From assembly GCF_002262885.1 (NCBI RefSeq), contig NZ_NKYF01000018.1, forward strand, positions 62,001 through 126,000: a stretch of DNA of 64,000 nt. Reading direction: 5' to 3'. The notes below the pieces were generated by a model, which saw nothing but the letters and a program-made list of their open reading frames with translations, made no database searches and was not told where the DNA came from. This document shows, piece by piece, positions 60,535-64,000 of this stretch. A program made the translations under genes and the position numbers. Position 1 is the first letter of the stretch. The number at the start of each line of letters is the position of its first letter. Origin of the DNA: Pseudonocardia sp. MH-G8. GTDB lineage: Bacteria; Actinomycetota; Actinomycetes; Mycobacteriales; Pseudonocardiaceae.

Positions 60535-60810
60535 CTACTCGGGCCCGCTCGACGGGATCAGCGGCCGCAGCCGCGCCCACAGCAGGAACAGCGCCGCCAC
60601 CACGAGCATCACGATCCCCGACCAGAGGTTGATGTCGATGTCCCCGGCCTTCGCCAGCTGGGCCTCGTCCTCGAAGAACGCGCCCTGGACCGTCAGCACG
60701 ATCCCGTAGACGCCGAACAGCACCGCGATGACCGTGCGCAGGTCGAACAGCTGCGACGCCGCGCTGGGCGTCGCGCCCTGGTCGACCGCGGACTCCTCGG
60801 GCTCGGACAT
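60535..60810 (-). CDS. Small two-helix membrane protein linked to the SSS symporter
   Basis: 91 residues. ATG at 60810 with GGAGGT 6 bases upstream. A short acidic cytoplasmic N-terminus, helix 1 (LRTVIAVLFGVYGIVLTVQGAFF), a polar loop and helix 2 (LWSGIVMLVVAALFLLWARL). It begins 11 bp after the symporter stop, so it is probably its accessory subunit, as small proteins next to SSS transporters often are. Family name uncertain. Confidence 0.8.
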   Translation of the reverse strand: MSEPEESAVDQGATPSAASQLFDLRTVIAVLFGVYGIVLTVQGAFFEDEAQLAKAGDIDINLWSGIVMLVVAALFLLWARLRPLIPSSGPE

Positions 60811-60821
60811 CACAGCACCTC

Positions 60822-62510
60822 CTACGCGAAGACCAGGTACAGGGCGAGGGTGAGGACGAGCACGATCCCGCCGAGCACGACCGGGGACTGCCACCAGCTG
60901 CCCTCGTCCTCACCGCCGCGCCCCCGCTCCCGCGGGGTCAGCGACCAGACCAGCCCGGCCAGCTCGGACTCCGGGCGCGGCGCGGTCACCATCGTCACGA
61001 CCACGCTCACCGCGATCCCGACGACGAACGCGGCGCTCGCCCCGATGAACGACCCCGCCTGCGACGACACCCCGATCACCCCGGTCCGCACCAGCGCGTC
61101 CACGGTGACCGCCGCGATCGTGCCCGCGATCAACCCGGTCCAGCCCGCCGTGCCGCTCATCCGCTTCCAGAACAGACCCAGGATGAAGATCGCGAACAGC
61201 GGGGCGTTGAAGAAGCTGAACAACGCCTGGATGTAGTCCATCAGGTTCTCGAAGCTGCCCGCGATGAACGCCGTGCCGATCGCCAGCAGGCAGCCCACCA
61301 CGGTGACCGCCCGCCCCACCCGCAGGTAGTAGTCGTCCGGGCGGCCCGGGCGGATCCAGTCCTGCCACAGGTCGTAGGTGAACACCGTGTTCAACGAGCT
61401 CACGTTCGCGGCCATGCCCGCCATGAACGAGGCCAGCAGCCCGGCCAGCGCCACCCCGAGGATCCCGTTGGGCAGGACCTCACCCATCAGCAGGGTCAGG
61501 GCGTCGTTGTAGGTGACGTCGGACTGACCGCCGGTCTTCAGCGTGGTCAGCTGCGGCACCAGCACCCCGGCGATCATCCCCGGGATGACCACCACCAGCG
61601 GGATCAGCGCCTTCGGGAACGCCGCGATGATCGGTGTGCGGCGCGCCGCGGACATGCTGCGCGCCGAGAGCGCCCGCTGCACCTCCGCGAAGTTCGTCGT
61701 CCAGTAGCCGAACGACAGCACGAAGCCGAGCCCGAACACGATCCCCAGCACCGACAGGAACGGGTTCGCGATCTCGGTCAGCGACGTGCCCGGCCACGAC
61801 GACACCTGCTCCGGGCCCGGCGGCAGCGCACTCACCCGCTCGACCAGCCCGTCCCACCCCCCGACCCGGGCCAGCCCGGCGACGGTGAGCGGGATCAGCA
61901 GCGCCAGGATCACGAAGAACTGCAGCACCTCGTTGTAGATCGCCGCCGACAGCCCGCCCAGGAACGTGTAGCTCAGCACCACAAGCGCCGCGACCGGGAT
62001 CGCCAACTGCAGAGACCAGCCCAGCAGCGCCTCGAGGATCAGCCCCAGCGCGAACAGGTTCACCCCGGCGATCAGCACCGACGCCAGCGCGAACGTCACC
62101 GCGTTCACCCGCTGCGTGGTCGTGTTGAACCGCTTCCGCAGGAACTCCGGCACGCTGCGCGCCTTGGAGCCGTAGTAGAAGGGCATCATCACGATGCCCA
62201 GGAACACCATCGCCGGGATGGCACCGATCCAGTAGTAGTGGAACGTCGCCACCCCGTACTGGGCGCCGTTGGCCATCATGCCGATCAGCTCGATCGCGCC
62301 CAGGTTCGCCGACACGAACGCCAGGCCCGTCACCCACGCCGGCAACGACCGCCCCGACAGCAGGAAGTCCAGGCTGGAGGCGATCGACCGGCGCGCCAGC
62401 ACGCCGATGCCCAGCACCAGCACGAAGTAGAAGACGATGAACACGTAGTCGATCCACGTCGTGTCCAGCCGCTGATCGGTCTGCGCCAGCACCGCCGCTT
62501 CGGTCAGCAC
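60822..62510 (-). CDS. Sodium:solute symporter (SSS family)
   Basis: 562 residues, GTG start with GAGGGGGG upstream. About 14 helices on the LeuT-like fold. Conserved features: FLLSGRSLPAWVTGLAFVSANLGAIELIG (helix 1 region), YIQALFSFFNAPLFAIFILGLFWKRM and AGWTGLIAGTIAAV near the end. The sequence around LVVLSYTFLGGLSAAIYNEVLQFF is typical of the sugar-transporting subgroup (SGLT-like). Substrate unproven; glucose or galactose are candidates. Confidence 0.9.
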   Translation of the reverse strand: MLTEAAVLAQTDQRLDTTWIDYVFIVFYFVLVLGIGVLARRSIASSLDFLLSGRSLPAWVTGLAFVSANLGAIELIGMMANGAQYGVATFHYYWIGAIPAMVFLGIVMMPFYYGSKARSVPEFLRKRFNTTTQRVNAVTFALASVLIAGVNLFALGLILEALLGWSLQLAIPVAALVVLSYTFLGGLSAAIYNEVLQFFVILALLIPLTVAGLARVGGWDGLVERVSALPPGPEQVSSWPGTSLTEIANPFLSVLGIVFGLGFVLSFGYWTTNFAEVQRALSARSMSAARRTPIIAAFPKALIPLVVVIPGMIAGVLVPQLTTLKTGGQSDVTYNDALTLLMGEVLPNGILGVALAGLLASFMAGMAANVSSLNTVFTYDLWQDWIRPGRPDDYYLRVGRAVTVVGCLLAIGTAFIAGSFENLMDYIQALFSFFNAPLFAIFILGLFWKRMSGTAGWTGLIAGTIAAVTVDALVRTGVIGVSSQAGSFIGASAAFVVGIAVSVVVTMVTAPRPESELAGLVWSLTPRERGRGGEDEGSWWQSPVVLGGIVLVLTLALYLVFA

Positions 62511-62827
62511 CAGATCCCCCCTCTCGCTCCGGCCACCACGCTCCGCGGATCATTCGCCACCCTCTGCGATCCCGCCACACGGGACCACCGATCGGGCGCC
62601 GGTACCGCAGGATCCGCATCACCGGTCGTCCACAGCAGTAGCCACGACCGCGGGCGACCGGAACCACGGATCGTGGACGGCCGCCGTCGGCGGCGCTGCA
62701 GTGATCATCGCGGCGCGCTCTTGCCTCCGCGCGCTGTGCGTGCCACCGTCGCGACGGCGTCCGGCGACGGTGCGGACACAGGAACGGTGGGGGGCAGCGT
62801 GCACGTGGGTCGCCGCGCCGGGATCCG
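62511..62827. other. Divergent intergenic region of 317 bp
   Basis: No gene supported. It separates the symporter from the next sugar ABC operon and contains a dyad CCACG-GAT-CGTGG near 62670, a possible operator. Confidence 0.4.
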
Positions 62828-63727
62828 ATGACGCGCGCCGCCCTGCGCGCGGCCGACCCGGTGCCCGGCCCGCCGGCCGCGCGCGCCCGGCGACGGCGGT
62901 CGGACGCGTGGCCGCTCGTCCTCCCGGCCTTGCTGCCGGTCGCGCTCTTCAGCGTCTACCCGCTGGTCCAGGGCCTGTACCTGGGCTTCACCGACGCCCG
63001 CGCGGGCCGCGGTGTCGTCACCAGCTTCACCGGGTTCGACAACCTCACCCGGCTGCTGTCCGACGAGCTGTTCTGGTCCTCGTTCCGCATCGGGATCATC
63101 TGGGCGTTCTCGGTGACCGTGCTGCAGTTCGCCGCGGGCATGGGGCTCGCGCTCCTGCTGAACGAGGACCTGCGCCTGCGCTGGTTGGCCCGCACGCTGG
63201 CGCTCGTGCCGTGGGCGATGCCGCCGGTGATCATCGCGATCATGTGGCGGCTGCTGCTCAACCCGAACCACGGCCCGCTGCCGGGCGGGGTGAACTGGCT
63301 CGGTGAGTTCTCCACGGCGCTGCCGGCCGTGATCGTCATCGGGGTGTGGGCGGGCATGCCGCAGACCACGATCACGCTGCTCGCCGGGCTGCAGACGATC
63401 GACGGTGCCCTGCACGAGGCGGCCGCCGTGGACGGGGCCGGGCCGTGGCGCCGGTTCTGGCACGTCACGCTGCCCGGCCTGCGCCCGGTGATCGTCGCCA
63501 TCACCACGCTCGACCTCATCTGGAACCTCAACTCGTTCGCCCTGGTCTACGTGCTCACCGCGGGCGGCCCCGGCGGGCAGACGATGCTGCCGATGCTCTT
63601 CGCCTACAACGCGGCCTTCCGCTACGGCGAGTTCGGCTACGCCTCGGCGATGGGCGGCGTGATGGTGGTGCTCGTCGTCGGGTTCCTGCTGTTCTACCTG
63701 CGCGCGCAGCTGCGGAGGATGCCGTGA
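62828..63727 (+). CDS. Sugar ABC transporter permease (first subunit of a third importer)
   Basis: 299 residues. A basic Pro-rich N-terminus leads to six helices, starting LVLPALLPVALFSVYPLVQGLYLGFTDA. The EAA loop reads LHEAAAVDGAGPWRRFWHVTLPGLRPV (~residues 196-222). GTGA overlap couples it to the partner permease. No binding-protein gene precedes it; it may follow beyond the window. Confidence 0.92.
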   Translation: MTRAALRAADPVPGPPAARARRRRSDAWPLVLPALLPVALFSVYPLVQGLYLGFTDARAGRGVVTSFTGFDNLTRLLSDELFWSSFRIGIIWAFSVTVLQFAAGMGLALLLNEDLRLRWLARTLALVPWAMPPVIIAIMWRLLLNPNHGPLPGGVNWLGEFSTALPAVIVIGVWAGMPQTTITLLAGLQTIDGALHEAAAVDGAGPWRRFWHVTLPGLRPVIVAITTLDLIWNLNSFALVYVLTAGGPGGQTMLPMLFAYNAAFRYGEFGYASAMGGVMVVLVVGFLLFYLRAQLRRMP

Positions 63728-64000
63728 GGCGCCCGCTGCAGTACGTCGCGCTCGCCTGCTACCTGGCCTTCCTGGGCTTCCCGCTGCTCTGGCTGCTCGG
63801 CACCGCGTTGAAGGGGCCCGGCGAGCTGGCCACGGGCGGGCTGGTGCCCCTCTCCCCCACGCTCGCGAACTTCGGCGACGCGGTGGCGCGCGCCGACCTC
63901 GTCACGGCCGCGACCAACAGCCTGGTCGTCGCGCTCGGCACCACGGTGCTCGTGCTCGTGCTCGCGCTGCCCGCCGCGTACGCGCTGGCCCGCTACCGCA
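63724..64000 (+). CDS. Sugar ABC transporter permease (second subunit, partial)
   Basis: GTG at 63724 overlaps the stop of the previous gene. The visible ~92 residues show the first helix (VALACYLAFLGFPLLWLLGTALKGPGEL) and the start of the transmembrane domain (TAATNSLVVALGTTVLVLVLALPAAYALARYR), as in MalG/UgpE-type subunits. The rest is outside the window. Confidence 0.9.
   Translation, partial: MRRPLQYVALACYLAFLGFPLLWLLGTALKGPGELATGGLVPLSPTLANFGDAVARADLVTAATNSLVVALGTTVLVLVLALPAAYALARYR

Overview
The window is very GC-rich, uses many GTG starts, and is packed with genes that overlap by four bases (GTGA or ATGA). It carries a SepIVA-type divisome protein next to coaD-rsmD-pyc, and ung, recG and a DAK2 protein in actinobacterial order. 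This fits a filamentous actinomycete of the Pseudonocardiaceae, most likely Pseudonocardia. The genus is an inference from gene content and order, not from a marker gene.

Layout. 1-4 kb: the N-terminal two thirds of a KdpD kinase running off the left edge, a HAAS-domain membrane protein with its PadR repressor, and a divergent CorA transporter. 5-12.6 kb: a sugar/polyol operon with a ROK regulator, a binding protein, two permeases and three successive Gfo/Idh/MocA dehydrogenases. 12.6-13.1 kb: an intergenic array of structured ~72-nt repeats. 13.1-16.2 kb: two small genes, then mutM, rnc, rpmF and the DUF177 gene. 16.2-28.6 kb: accessory genes, namely a DUF1648-type membrane protein with a GntR regulator, a methyltransferase, a disaccharide import and GH65 phosphorylase operon, and a two-component system. 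28.6-29.5 kb: a gene-free island of palindromes. 29.5-38.2 kb: four paralogous MinD/ParA-like ATPases interleaved with a lipoprotein, an FCD-GntR regulator and a 770-residue Asp/Ser-rich membrane protein. 38.3-53.8 kb: the conserved block resumes with sepIVA, coaD, rsmD, pyc, recG, the DAK2 gene, rpmB, ung and a gamma carbonic anhydrase. It is punctuated by a DUF574 methyltransferase, a membrane protein with a duplicated 3' scrap, a CPYC flavoprotein and an alginate-lyase-like enzyme. 53.9-60 kb: a complete mrpABCDEFG Na+/H+ antiporter operon. 60.5-62.5 kb: an SSS symporter with a small membrane partner. 62.8-64 kb: the start of another sugar ABC operon.

How it works together. Two complete sugar importers feed distinct catabolic ends: oxidation by dehydrogenases in one, phosphorolysis by a GH65 enzyme in the other. 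The first importer has no ATPase gene of its own; the second has a UgpC/MsmK-type ATPase that could serve several importers. The Mrp complex, CorA, the SSS symporter and KdpD make the region rich in cation handling.

The most promising undescribed element is the ATPase cluster beside sepIVA. It lies inside a ~22-kb accessory segment that separates sepIVA from DUF177-rpmF-rnc-mutM, genes that are close together in other actinomycetes. The ATPases resemble the MinD-like part of EspI, but no type VII secretion gene is visible. The second is a family of hairpin-forming intergenic repeats, some with compensatory base changes, found at several loci. No tRNA, rRNA, CRISPR array, transposase or integrase was recognised.
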